DNA of 64,000 nucleotides, taken from NCBI GenBank assembly GCA_913063375.1, contig CAJXXR010000001.1:205948-269947 (forward strand), in the 5' to 3' direction. The stretch's first letter is position 1. Every line of letters begins with the position of its first letter. Below are positions 32,477 to 41,267 of the stretch, piece after piece. The position numbers were made by a program, and so were the translations under genes. The stretch is from an uncultured Flavobacteriales bacterium. Lineage in GTDB: Bacteria > Bacteroidota > Bacteroidia > Flavobacteriales > CAJXXR01. The notes under the pieces are model-generated. The model had not been told where the DNA came from and did no database searches. It saw only the letters and a program-made list of their open reading frames with translations.

Positions 32477-32505
32477 TATAAATACTTTTGAATCTATTCT
32501 CCAAA
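32473..32505 (-). promoter_or_regulatory. nadV: predicted nadV promoter
   Basis: On the minus strand a TATATTTG -7 box (plus 32473-32480) with a TTTG -33 box (plus 32502-32505), spacer 21. It is flanked and overlapped by operators 1 and 2. Confidence 0.65.
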
Positions 32506-32509
32506 TATA

Positions 32510-32530
32510 TTTGCGTCTTTTTTACACAAA
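32510..32530. promoter_or_regulatory. NrtR-type operator 2
   Basis: TTTGCGTCT, spacer TTT, TTACACAAA: same arms as site 1 with a weaker left arm, 54 bases from it centre to centre. A third, weaker half-site (ATTGTGTAA) follows at 32590-32598 nearer to the regulator gene. Confidence 0.68.
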
Positions 32531-32626
32531 TAAACTAACCAACTATTTTACAGTAGATTAAAAATGAAACGAACCTTTCTATACAATCCATTGTGTAATA
32601 TAATTTGGATATAGTAACTTCATTGC

Positions 32627-33316
32627 GTGAAAACGACACAAAACATAAAAGTAGCCGTAGATGCTATCGTATTTGGCTACAATAGAGAAGAGGGTGTTTC
32701 TATCCTACTTATTAAAAGGAAATATGCACCTTTCAAAGGATCATGGGCTATTCCAGGAGGCTTTGTATTGGACAATGAATCGTTGGAAGATGCCGTAGAA
32801 AGAGAGCTTCAGGAAGAAACAGGTGTTCAAATCAATTATCTAGAACAGCTCTATACCTTTGGTCAACCGAAAAGAGACCCTAGAGAGCGGATCTTATCCA
32901 TTGCCTATTTTGGGCTGGTAAATTCAAAGCAATTCAGTGAGCTCCAGGCAACATCTGATGCCGAAGATGCCAAATGGTTTAACATCCAAATGCTACCCGA
33001 ATTAGCCTTCGACCATTCAGACATTCTAGCCATGGCAATTCAAAGGTTACGAGCCAAAATGATCTACCAACCCATCGGTTTTGAATTATTGGAAAATAAA
33101 TTTCCTTTTTCCGACTTGGAGCAGCTGTACTCCACCTTATTGGATCGCCCTATAGACAGAAGAAATTTCAAGAAAAAGGTAATGAAACTAGGCATTCTAG
33201 ACGAGCTTGAAGAAAAGGCTAAATCAACCGGCTCTGGAAGACCTGGGAATTTATTCAAATTTAATAAGGCAACCTATCAGAACCTCTTGAAGAAAGGAAT
33301 GCACTTTGAAATCTAA
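32627..33316 (+). CDS. nrtR: NrtR-type Nudix transcriptional regulator
   Basis: A 229-residue protein with an N-terminal Nudix domain (Nudix box about 45-67, with GGFVLDNESLEDAVERELQEETGV and catalytic REL-x-EE-x-G intact) and a C-terminal winged helix (FPFSDLEQLYSTLL, FKKKVMKLGILDELEEKAKSTGSGRPGNLFKFN). This two-domain form is that of NrtR, a repressor of NAD-synthesis genes whose Nudix domain binds ADP-ribose or related NAD products. An intact Nudix box leaves hydrolase activity possible. The GTG at 32627 is the only start that keeps the first strand. Divergence from nadV with paired operators supports the role. Confidence 0.9.
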   Translation: MKTTQNIKVAVDAIVFGYNREEGVSILLIKRKYAPFKGSWAIPGGFVLDNESLEDAVERELQEETGVQINYLEQLYTFGQPKRDPRERILSIAYFGLVNSKQFSELQATSDAEDAKWFNIQMLPELAFDHSDILAMAIQRLRAKMIYQPIGFELLENKFPFSDLEQLYSTLLDRPIDRRNFKKKVMKLGILDELEEKAKSTGSGRPGNLFKFNKATYQNLLKKGMHFEI

Positions 33317-33403
33317 TTTCATAAAACAAATCCTTTTGATTTTATGAACATTTATAATTTTTCGTAAATTCATTCCAGAAAAAAACATCCCAAAATAAAA
33401 CTC

Positions 33404-34087
33404 ATGCAAATTCAAGCATCCGATTTAACCTTCCTTAAGGAATTAAGCGCCAACAATAATAGAGATTGGTTCAAAGACCATAAAGACCAATACCAGGTAG
33501 CACATGAGCATTTGGTAACTTTTGCGGATGCTGTATTGGCTGAGATGCAACCAGTAGACAATATAGAAACTATCTCTGGTAAAAAAAGCATGCATAGAAT
33601 TTACCGTGATGTGCGCTTCTCAAAAAATAAAGCTCCCTATAAACAAAATTGGTCTGGTAGTTTGAAGCGTGCTTCAGATCTGCTACGTGGTGGTTATTAT
33701 TTCCATATTGAGGCGGATTCAGCCTTTGTAGGTGGTGGTTTTTGGGGACCAAATCCTGCAGATTTAAAACGTATACGAACAGATATAGCTAGGAATCCAG
33801 AAGATTTGAGAGCTATAATCTCCGACAAAACCTTTGTGGACACCTTTGGTCAACTGGAAGGAGATCAGGTAAAAACAGCACCAAAAGGCTATAAAAAGGA
33901 CCATCCAGCCATTGAACTATTGCGCTTCAAGCAATATATAATTGCCAAGAAATTCACCAAAAAGGAAGTCTTAGATCCTAATTTCTATTTACAAGTAGCC
34001 GATACTTTTCAAAAGATGCGTCCTTTCTTTGACTATATGTCTGAGGTATTGACGACGGATGAAAATGGGGTTCCTTTGTTTGAATAG
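33404..34087 (+). CDS. DUF2461 (TIGR02453) family protein
   Basis: A 227-residue cytoplasmic protein of the DUF2461 family. Recognised by the start FLKELSANNNRDWFKDHKDQY, the RIYRDVRFSKNKAPYKQNW block, and the segment GGYYFHIEADSAFVGGGFWGP, then DHPAIELLRFKQYIIAKKF. Function is unknown; the family is widespread and single-domain. It lies about 90 bases after nrtR in the same direction and ends at a hairpin shared with the convergent lipoprotein gene. Confidence 0.9.
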   Translation: MQIQASDLTFLKELSANNNRDWFKDHKDQYQVAHEHLVTFADAVLAEMQPVDNIETISGKKSMHRIYRDVRFSKNKAPYKQNWSGSLKRASDLLRGGYYFHIEADSAFVGGGFWGPNPADLKRIRTDIARNPEDLRAIISDKTFVDTFGQLEGDQVKTAPKGYKKDHPAIELLRFKQYIIAKKFTKKEVLDPNFYLQVADTFQKMRPFFDYMSEVLTTDENGVPLFE

Positions 34088-34111
34088 TAGATAAACACCT
34101 ATAGAATATGC

Positions 34112-34150
34112 AAACCGCTATTTTTGAATTCTTTCAAATCTAGCGGTTTT
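34112..34150. terminator. bidirectional terminator between convergent genes
   Basis: AAACCGCTA pairs with TAGCGGTTT, and an inner TTTGAA with TTCAAA. It overlaps the last codons of the minus-strand lipoprotein gene. Confidence 0.75.
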
Positions 34151-35125
34151 CTCTTTACCAAAATATCGATAAAAACCAGTAGGCTTATCTATTACCAAAA
34201 CGGTACTATCTAGGCTGTAGATTTTCAATAGTTCATATCCCCTTCTCCCCTTTTCAAAATAGATATATTCATGGGTAGTATTCAATCTAAAACTATTCTT
34301 GTTTTGTAGACCGTAGATCCTATTGTTAATAGTATCACTTCCAATATCTAGATAAAACATATAATCTTTCCCTTCTCTACCTGGGGGAGGTGGCGGAGGT
34401 GGTGGAACAGAACCCAAATTCATTTCATTATATGGGAATACCCAATTCCCCAAAAGACCTGTGGTATCCTTTTTATAGGCTAATGGACTCAATTTGAAGG
34501 GTATTATTTTTTGATAAAACGCGCTGAGATGGATATCGGTATTTACAACAGAGTCAACCAGGTAAACAGATTTAAACCATTCCCCCATTACAATAAAGTT
34601 CAAACCCTTATAATTTGAAGTAGTCCAAGGTTTAACTCCAGCATTATTATCAATATAAATGAAGACGCTATCATTTAAAAAATCGAAGGTATCGGTAATA
34701 TTATTACCCTCCAAGGCAAAAACCTTGTCTACTAAATGAATAGTTGTTTCCTGCTTTGGATTTCTCAATCGTGTGAATCCCCATTTGAATATATCACCAG
34801 TATTTCGGTGCACAATAAATTCCAATTCTTCATTCTTTAATTTACTTATATACAGGGTATCATCCGCTATATAAATAGCCGAATCTTTTAATTTGTAAGG
34901 CGTTATAGAGATAGTATCAATATCATATTGTAAATCTTTTATAAAATTCTTTACAATAATTTCATCAGAAGAAATATCCAATAATATATTCAATTCATGT
35001 TCATAAGGTGCTTTTCCCATCTCTTTTTTATACAAACCCATCCAAATTCCCTCAATAGAAGGTTCTTCGGTACAAGAAGTCAATAGAAATAGTACACCTA
35101 AAAGTAGTCCTATAAAATTTTTCAT
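34118..35125 (-). CDS. lipoprotein with a polyproline stretch
   Basis: A 335-residue protein; the ATG at 35125 is preferred to a GTG six codons upstream. Lipoprotein signal MKNFIGLLLGVLFLLTSC (C18), then a domain starting EGIWMGLYKK as in lipocalin-like proteins, with repeated beta-strands. Near residue 250 is a run of eight Pro followed by GREGKD, an unusual linker that may stall ribosomes without EF-P. Family and ligand are unknown. Location should be periplasmic or on the surface. Confidence 0.72.
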   Translation of the reverse strand: MKNFIGLLLGVLFLLTSCTEEPSIEGIWMGLYKKEMGKAPYEHELNILLDISSDEIIVKNFIKDLQYDIDTISITPYKLKDSAIYIADDTLYISKLKNEELEFIVHRNTGDIFKWGFTRLRNPKQETTIHLVDKVFALEGNNITDTFDFLNDSVFIYIDNNAGVKPWTTSNYKGLNFIVMGEWFKSVYLVDSVVNTDIHLSAFYQKIIPFKLSPLAYKKDTTGLLGNWVFPYNEMNLGSVPPPPPPPPGREGKDYMFYLDIGSDTINNRIYGLQNKNSFRLNTTHEYIYFEKGRRGYELLKIYSLDSTVLVIDKPTGFYRYFGKEKTARFERIQK

Positions 35126-35284
35126 TCGCTTTTCATTATTCACATTTCAATGTACAAGAAATTTATATCTTGCCAAAGATTAGTCAAGAATGAAATGCAA
35201 CTGATCAATTTCAATTTTTCAGTACTTGTATAATTAAGCTTTGTAAATAAGGCTATTATCACATTCTTTTAAACCACCCAGCCC

Positions 35285-36043
35285 TTGGAAGCAAACATAG
35301 ATGTATTTCTTGTAGATGATGAGCAAAAGGCCTTAGATAGTTTATCTAAAGTACTCAGCACCTTTTTCAACAATATCACCATTTTGGGTACTGCCCAAAA
35401 TGTAGACGATGCATTTGCCCAAATAGTAGAAAAAAAGCCACAACTGGTATTCCTAGACATTGAGATGGGTGCAAAAAGTGGTTTCCAACTGTTGGAGAAG
35501 TTTGCCGAAATAGACTTTCATGTCGCTTTTGTTACGGCCCATGAAGAGTTTGCATTACAGGCAATTAAGTTCTCTGCCTTAGACTATATCATTAAGCCTG
35601 CTGGAATTAGCGATCTAAAGATTCTACTGGATAAAGTGCGTAAAAAGGCCAAGTCTGTATCCGATGAAATGAAAGTGAAACAGCTTTTCGGAAACTTTCT
35701 TACCGAAGACAAAAGAGAGCATAAAATCACCCTTCCTGTATCCGATGGCTTTGAATTTGTGAAGGTAGACAATATCCTCTACCTAAGAGCAGATGGGAGT
35801 TATACCCAATTCCAATTGAAAGACGGCAGTAAAATCACCTCTTCCAAAAACCTAAAATTCTTTGAAGAGATTCTTAGCAGTTATGGTTTTTATAGAATCC
35901 ACAACTCCACGTTGATCAGCCTAAAGTACATCAAGAAAATAAGCAAGGCTGCAGGAGGAAATGTCATTATGGAAGATAACTCTGAATGGGGAATTTCTAG
36001 AAATAGAAAAGAAGAATTCCTAAGACTTATCGCCATAAAATAA
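35285..36043 (+). CDS. LytTR response regulator
   Basis: A 252-residue regulator. Receiver domain (1-120) with the acidic pocket DD at 11-12 and phosphoacceptor D58 (FLDIEM), Thr in VTAHEE and Lys in IIKPAG. C-terminal LytTR DNA-binding domain (about 145-250) with ILYLRADGSYTQFQLKDG and YGFYRIHNSTLISLKYIKKI. The start is a TTG, as the receiver strand DVFLVDD begins four residues later. It precedes its presumed partner kinase by 19 bases. Confidence 0.93.
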   Translation: MEANIDVFLVDDEQKALDSLSKVLSTFFNNITILGTAQNVDDAFAQIVEKKPQLVFLDIEMGAKSGFQLLEKFAEIDFHVAFVTAHEEFALQAIKFSALDYIIKPAGISDLKILLDKVRKKAKSVSDEMKVKQLFGNFLTEDKREHKITLPVSDGFEFVKVDNILYLRADGSYTQFQLKDGSKITSSKNLKFFEEILSSYGFYRIHNSTLISLKYIKKISKAAGGNVIMEDNSEWGISRNRKEEFLRLIAIK

Positions 36044-36062
36044 TCGATTCCAATATCTAGGT

Positions 36063-37877
36063 ATGCAGCTATACAGACTTTTACTTTTCCTCCTATTGCC
36101 TTTTACTTCCATTGCTCAAAATACACAGCATAGCAATGAAATGTTTAGGGATACAGAACAAAATAGAATGTTCTCAGATTCACTGATGAATGAAGCTATT
36201 AATATTTCTAGCCGTTCTGTAGACAGCACACTGCTCTTTTTGGATGAATTGATTGCCAATTATAGACTGCAAGGTTTCGACTATGGCTATGCAAGAGCGA
36301 TCTCGTTAAAGGGCTGGTTTCTGAACTTCCAAACCAAATATGAGGAAGGTTTAACCTTAGGACATGAAGCGCTTAAGATTCAAAAACAACTGGGCGATTC
36401 CCTGGGTATAGGAAAAACATTAAACAGACTAGGTCTCTCCAATATCTATTTCCAAAGAGAAAAGGAAGCTCATAAATATTTGGGGCAAGCACTCATCTAT
36501 TTCAAGGCCTTAAATGATACGCTTCAAATTGACCAGGTATTGAACAACTTGGGGGTCCTTTCCATAGAGTTGGAAGAGTATGAGAAAGGAATTGATTATT
36601 ACAGTCAATCTCTTGAACTAAGAAAAATCAAGAAGAAATACTTTTGGGAAGCCTACTCGTATTATAATATAGCAGAAGCTTTCAGCTATCTCAATGAAAA
36701 AGATAGTGTAGAAAAGTATTTTGACCTGGCCCTATTCACCTTTAAAAACAAATCTGAAGCCGGGAAGGTTCCAGCAATGATATATTATGGTATAGCCAAT
36801 TGGAACATAACTTCAATGGACTATGAGAAGGCTATAAAAAATGGGCATATTGCCTTAGAAAAAGCAATAGCCAAGAATAATAAAGAAATGACTTTTGCTG
36901 TCACAACTGCATTGGTAGAAGGATATAGTGGTCTTGGCAATTATAAAAAAGCGTTTGAATACCAAACGGAAGCTTTTGAACAAGGACAGCGAATAGACAG
37001 TCTGAATAATGGGGTGAAGATTGCAGAAATTGAAGAAAAATACAACAGTGCTGAAAATCAAAGGCAAATCGTTGAACTAGAAAATAAGGATCTAGAAAAT
37101 ACGAATAAAATCAATGGACTAATGTCCATACTTATATACTACGCTTTGACAATTTTAGCAGGAGGTGCCCTACTCAGCGTCCTATTAATACGAAAAAAGC
37201 AGAAAAGAGCAATTCAAAAGGAAACATTAGAAAAGAACTTAGCCGAAATTAAATTGATGGCGCTACAGTCACAAATGAACCCTCATTTCATCTTTAACTG
37301 TATCAATACAGCCCAAAGTTTTGTACTAAACGACAAAAAGCAGGAAGCCTATATCTATTTATCCAACTTTGCAAAACTACTACGCTCAGTACTCATTCAT
37401 TCCAGCAAGACCTATATTCCATTAGAGGATGAAGTAGCACAATTAAGAATCTATATAGAACTAGAAGCCATCCGATTTGATGAAAACTTTGATTATGAAA
37501 TTCATATAGATCCGGCATTGGAAAATGGCGTTTACGAAGTCCCAGGTATGATCTTGCAGTCTTTTGTGGAAAATGCCATATTGCACGGAATCAATAATCT
37601 AAAAGACAAACATGGTCATCTAAGCTTAAATTTCCAGATGCAGGGAGACTTACTGAAATGTGAAATTAGGGACAACGGAATTGGTAGAAAAGCAGCCCAA
37701 GCTATTAAAGAAAGTAAGTCGGCACACTACCCTTCTGCAGCCTTACCGAATATCAGTGAACGTATTGAAATCTTACGTGAGATAACGGATAGAAAAGTAG
37801 AAATTAGCATTGAAGACCTATCTGAAAATGGGGTAGCTACAGGTACTAACGTAGTATTATACCTTCCTATTCAATAA
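36063..37877 (+). CDS. TPR sensor histidine kinase (LytS/YehU type)
   Basis: A 604-residue kinase. Signal-type N-terminus (MQLYRLLLFLLLPFTSIAQ), six or so TPR-like repeats outside the cytoplasm (about 40-320), a coiled segment, one membrane helix (about 352-376), then the His-kinase domain of the LytS type with LQSQMNPHFIFNCIN (His408) and the ATPase N-box QSFVENAILHGI plus a GIGRKAA turn. TPR-type input suggests a protein or cell-envelope signal. It is in one operon with the LytTR regulator. Confidence 0.93.
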   Translation: MQLYRLLLFLLLPFTSIAQNTQHSNEMFRDTEQNRMFSDSLMNEAINISSRSVDSTLLFLDELIANYRLQGFDYGYARAISLKGWFLNFQTKYEEGLTLGHEALKIQKQLGDSLGIGKTLNRLGLSNIYFQREKEAHKYLGQALIYFKALNDTLQIDQVLNNLGVLSIELEEYEKGIDYYSQSLELRKIKKKYFWEAYSYYNIAEAFSYLNEKDSVEKYFDLALFTFKNKSEAGKVPAMIYYGIANWNITSMDYEKAIKNGHIALEKAIAKNNKEMTFAVTTALVEGYSGLGNYKKAFEYQTEAFEQGQRIDSLNNGVKIAEIEEKYNSAENQRQIVELENKDLENTNKINGLMSILIYYALTILAGGALLSVLLIRKKQKRAIQKETLEKNLAEIKLMALQSQMNPHFIFNCINTAQSFVLNDKKQEAYIYLSNFAKLLRSVLIHSSKTYIPLEDEVAQLRIYIELEAIRFDENFDYEIHIDPALENGVYEVPGMILQSFVENAILHGINNLKDKHGHLSLNFQMQGDLLKCEIRDNGIGRKAAQAIKESKSAHYPSAALPNISERIEILREITDRKVEISIEDLSENGVATGTNVVLYLPIQ

Positions 37878-38000
37878 CTAGAAAAACCGAAGGTTAATTG
37901 ATATATGCCATCTATTGGTTAAAAGCAACCATTCACAAAGTTTAACCTTTTAAGAACATTCTAAAACGTACTTTTGGAACGAACTCTTAAAAGTATTAGC

Positions 38001-39896
38001 ATGGTACGTATCACACTTTTCGCATTTTTCATGGCTGCCCAATTGACATCATGGGCCCAAACTACCGGGAATATTGAAGCTTCGGTAAATTTCATGGATG
38101 AATCTCGAATCATTTCTGGATTTGTTCCCACTTCGTATGATTCTACGCAACAATACAAACTATTCGTTGGTTTACACGGATTAGGTGATAACTCCAATAA
38201 CTACAGATCTGCCATAATCAACAATGGTTGGGACGATATATTCGATCAAACAATCTTCTTATGTCCTGATGGTGGAGATGATGGCAATAGTGATTTTAAT
38301 GTACCTGCTGGTGATGAGGCGATCATTCAGGAATGTATCAACTATGCATTGGACAACTACAATATAGATACCACTGATATTATTCTACAAGGATTTTCAT
38401 TGGGTGGTCGTGCAGCTATGAAATACGGTTTAAATCATCCAGAGAAGTTCAAAGGACTGATGTTGAACACCCCAGCTATACAAGGTGTAAACGATGCTTT
38501 GAATACAATGGCAGACAGTAACAATGTAGATTTTGAATATTCCAACGCGGATCAAATACCAATGTTTATAACCATTGGAGATCAAGATGATTTGTACCAC
38601 TATACCTTAAATGCGGTATATCCTATCTTAAAGAAAAACAATGGCCAATTGAAATACGAGGTAATTGCAGGATTGGGACATAGTATTCCATCCAATGCAA
38701 TTATGACTGAAGGGATGAATTTCTTCAATCAAACAACGCCTACTAATTTTGATGTTGACCTATTTGAAATATCCAATAAAAAGAGGTTCTGTGGATCAGA
38801 TTTCAGTCCAGAATTTATAGTTAGAAACATAGGAGATTCTACGGTTACCACCCTTGACATTAATTACGCTATAGATGGTACAGATTATAGCTATACCTGG
38901 AATGGAAATATGTTGAGCTTTGACCATGCAGTCATTCAGCTACCCAACCACACCCTTTCTGATGGAAATCATTCCTTAGATATTGAGATTGGCCTTATCA
39001 ATCAAAGCCAAGTAGACGCTCAAGCTGCTAACAATACCTTAAACAAGTCTTTTACATCTGGATCAGCGAATTATGAAATAGATTTTTACACAGACTTTGA
39101 GAATGATAATACTGACTGGGTTTTTGAAGAAAACTTTAATGTATTTGAATGGGATATAAATGATGACGCTAGTAAAAGTGGAGAATATGCACTTTCTAAC
39201 TTCAATTGCCCATTGGTTTTCGATACCAAAGGTAGAGTAGAAAGTGTGGAAACGCCTATCATAAACTTCAGCAATGCAAGTTCAAACCATAGAGTACTAA
39301 GTTTTGACCTGGCCTATAACTATCTAAAGTACACCCCTCCATTCGTTACTGAAACAATTTATTTTGCCGATACATTAGAGATCTTTATCTCAACAGATTG
39401 TGGTGAAACCTATGAAAGTATTTTTAGAAAAGGTGGATATGCTTTAGGAACCTCAATACCCCTGTTAAATCCAACGACTATTGCCAATTGTATTTTCACT
39501 CCTACAGATAACGAGTGGGAAAAAATGGAAATTGATCTTAGCAGCTATTCAGAGGCCGAGGAAGTACAGATAAAATTCAGTTATGAATCTGCTATGGGTG
39601 GAACCATCTATGTGGATAATGTTCAAGTAAATACACAACCCTTGGATATTGAAGAAGAAGTTGCACTCAACCTAAACCTATCGCCTAATCCAAGCAGTGA
39701 CTATTTGGTAGTGGAAGGAATAGCATCCGATTTTCAAATCAAGATATTTGATATACACGGAAGAATGGTACTCTTAGAAAGTAACCTACAAGGAACCTCC
39801 GTAATCAATACTTCAAAATTGATCACCGGCTTTTACCAAGTTGAAATTATAACCGGTGAAAAAAGAATGATTGAGCAAATTGTAATTTCTAACTAA
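38001..39896 (+). CDS. T9SS-exported esterase (PHB-depolymerase-like)
   Basis: A 631-residue secreted enzyme. The ATG at 38001 gives a clean signal peptide ending WAQ. The catalytic domain (about 20-245) has the alpha/beta-hydrolase pattern of the LpqC/feruloyl-esterase type: YKLFVGLHGLGDNSNNY for the oxyanion loop, nucleophile GFSLGG (Ser), an Asp in IGDQDDLYH and His in GLGHSIP. A CARDB-like and a MAM/jelly-roll-like beta region follow, then a type A sorting tail (about 560-631, PNPSSDYLVV ... GFYQVEIITG). The natural ester substrate is unknown. Confidence 0.85.
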   Translation: MVRITLFAFFMAAQLTSWAQTTGNIEASVNFMDESRIISGFVPTSYDSTQQYKLFVGLHGLGDNSNNYRSAIINNGWDDIFDQTIFLCPDGGDDGNSDFNVPAGDEAIIQECINYALDNYNIDTTDIILQGFSLGGRAAMKYGLNHPEKFKGLMLNTPAIQGVNDALNTMADSNNVDFEYSNADQIPMFITIGDQDDLYHYTLNAVYPILKKNNGQLKYEVIAGLGHSIPSNAIMTEGMNFFNQTTPTNFDVDLFEISNKKRFCGSDFSPEFIVRNIGDSTVTTLDINYAIDGTDYSYTWNGNMLSFDHAVIQLPNHTLSDGNHSLDIEIGLINQSQVDAQAANNTLNKSFTSGSANYEIDFYTDFENDNTDWVFEENFNVFEWDINDDASKSGEYALSNFNCPLVFDTKGRVESVETPIINFSNASSNHRVLSFDLAYNYLKYTPPFVTETIYFADTLEIFISTDCGETYESIFRKGGYALGTSIPLLNPTTIANCIFTPTDNEWEKMEIDLSSYSEAEEVQIKFSYESAMGGTIYVDNVQVNTQPLDIEEEVALNLNLSPNPSSDYLVVEGIASDFQIKIFDIHGRMVLLESNLQGTSVINTSKLITGFYQVEIITGEKRMIEQIVISN

Positions 39897-39917
39897 ATTT
39901 ATTATTCAATACTAATC

Positions 39918-39952
39918 AAAAGTCCTATCCATTGTGGTAGGACTTTTTTTTT
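39918..39952 (+). terminator. terminator after the T9SS esterase gene
   Basis: Perfect stem AAAAGTCCTA / TAGGACTTTT, ten-base loop, then a T run. Confidence 0.92.
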
Positions 39953-40009
39953 GTTGGGATATATAAGAATTATTGTAAATTGATTCTACTTTAAGCCTCA
40001 AATAAAAGA

Positions 40010-40519
40010 ATGTACGAAAGCCATATTTGTTATAGAATCATAAAAAGCCCATTGGGACCTTTACTCTTAGGTGCTAGTCCAGTAGGCCTTAGTCTTATCC
40101 GTTTTGAATTTGACCCAAGCACAGTCCCCAACTCCGACCCTATTGATTCACCGTCACACTATTCTATTGAAATACTGAACAATACAGAACTTCAATTAAA
40201 TGAATACTTCACTAAAAAACGTCTTGATTTTGATATAAAGTTTGACCTGCAGGGAACCCCATTTCAAGTAAAAGTTTGGAATGCTCTGGTAGCTGTTCCA
40301 TTCGGAAATACAAGAAGTTATTTGGAACAGTCGAAAAAATTAGGGGATGAAAAAGCCATCCGTGCAGTAGCTACAGCGAATGGTAAAAACCCCATTCCTA
40401 TCATTATACCCTGTCATAGAATTATTGGTTCAGATGGAAGTTTGACCGGTTATGCTGGAGGCCTTTGGAGAAAACAATTCTTATTGGAATTGGAATCTGA
40501 TCAGCTCAATCTATTTTAA
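40010..40519 (+). CDS. ogt: methylated-DNA-protein-cysteine methyltransferase
   Basis: A 169-residue Ogt-type repair protein that removes alkyl groups from O6-alkylguanine and O4-alkylthymine by transfer to its own Cys. The active-site motif IIPCHRIIG is intact (Cys135). The GTPFQVKVWNALVAVPFG segment and the Arg finger (AIRAVATANGKNP) are typical. It is slightly shorter than E. coli Ogt at the N-terminus. It stands alone between the T9SS esterase and a convergent gene 10 bases away. Confidence 0.96.
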   Translation: MYESHICYRIIKSPLGPLLLGASPVGLSLIRFEFDPSTVPNSDPIDSPSHYSIEILNNTELQLNEYFTKKRLDFDIKFDLQGTPFQVKVWNALVAVPFGNTRSYLEQSKKLGDEKAIRAVATANGKNPIPIIIPCHRIIGSDGSLTGYAGGLWRKQFLLELESDQLNLF

Positions 40520-40529
40520 AATACAGAGA

Positions 40530-40988
40530 TTATACTTGGTTGATGGGCTCATCTTTCATATTTGATATAGTAGCGTCTAAAGCCATTGTATTGAATCTGG
40601 TCATCGCGAGGCCCAACCAATCCAAAGAAGCATTAACGGTGCTAAAAGCTTCATATTTCACCAGTTTACTTTTCATGTTCAACTGAACAACCATAGTGGA
40701 AGCGACATGATCTGGTGTTCGGGAAAGAACAGCCACTCGTACCACCACCTCAGGATCTATCTCTTTAACTACAAAATTAGCGTAATCAATCAACTCCTCA
40801 CGACTTAAATTCAGCTCGGCATCCCTAATATCGATGATGAAATTAAAATGAGGACTATAAAGTACATGATTGCATACTTCAGACTTCATTTTCTTTATTT
40901 GAGAATACAGCAATTGCCCCCGATATACTTGCAGGATTAACTCCATTTCTGGCAAGATTTTATATTTTGAAATATTTTTAGCTTCCAT
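40530..40988 (-). CDS. STAS/SpoIIAA-like protein
   Basis: A 152-residue soluble protein; the ATG at 40988 is used, with a TTG four codons upstream possible. Pattern of alternating strands and helices: KYKILPEMELILQVYRGQLLYSQ, then FNFIIDIRDAELNLSREELIDYANFV, VVRVAVLSRTPDHVAST and YEAFSTVNASLDWLG. This resembles the SpoIIAA-like STAS family common in Bacteroidota, in which a strand-Asp-strand motif is followed by a Ser/Thr. The partner is unknown. Confidence 0.7.
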   Translation of the reverse strand: MEAKNISKYKILPEMELILQVYRGQLLYSQIKKMKSEVCNHVLYSPHFNFIIDIRDAELNLSREELIDYANFVVKEIDPEVVVRVAVLSRTPDHVASTMVVQLNMKSKLVKYEAFSTVNASLDWLGLAMTRFNTMALDATISNMKDEPINQV

Positions 40989-41267
40989 AATTTCTTTCAA
41001 AATTCAAAAGAGGGATTGTTTAAGGGAAGAATAAGATACAAAATATTTTATTAATGAATACTACACTCTAGCCTAAGCAGAGCACAGAAAACTAACAAAA
41101 CGCTAAGACAAAGGCTTACATGAATAAATTATGAAAACACAAGATAAAGATTGTCAACACTTTAGAAACACAGCTTATTGTTTTAATAGCGATGAACTAC
41201 CAGCCTACAGAAAAATAACAATTAAGTTGTATAAATTATAATCTCACAAGCATACCTTAAAGCGTAG
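40989..41267. other. intergenic region, 279 bases
   Basis: No supported gene. A 36-codon open frame (41131-41241, MKTQDKDCQHFRNTAYC...) has no further support. No hairpin with a T run is seen for the large minus-strand gene upstream in this direction. Confidence 0.4.

Noticed and set aside
41131..41241. 36-codon frame MKTQDKDCQHF...
   Set aside because: No family, no promoter match, position in a gene gap only.
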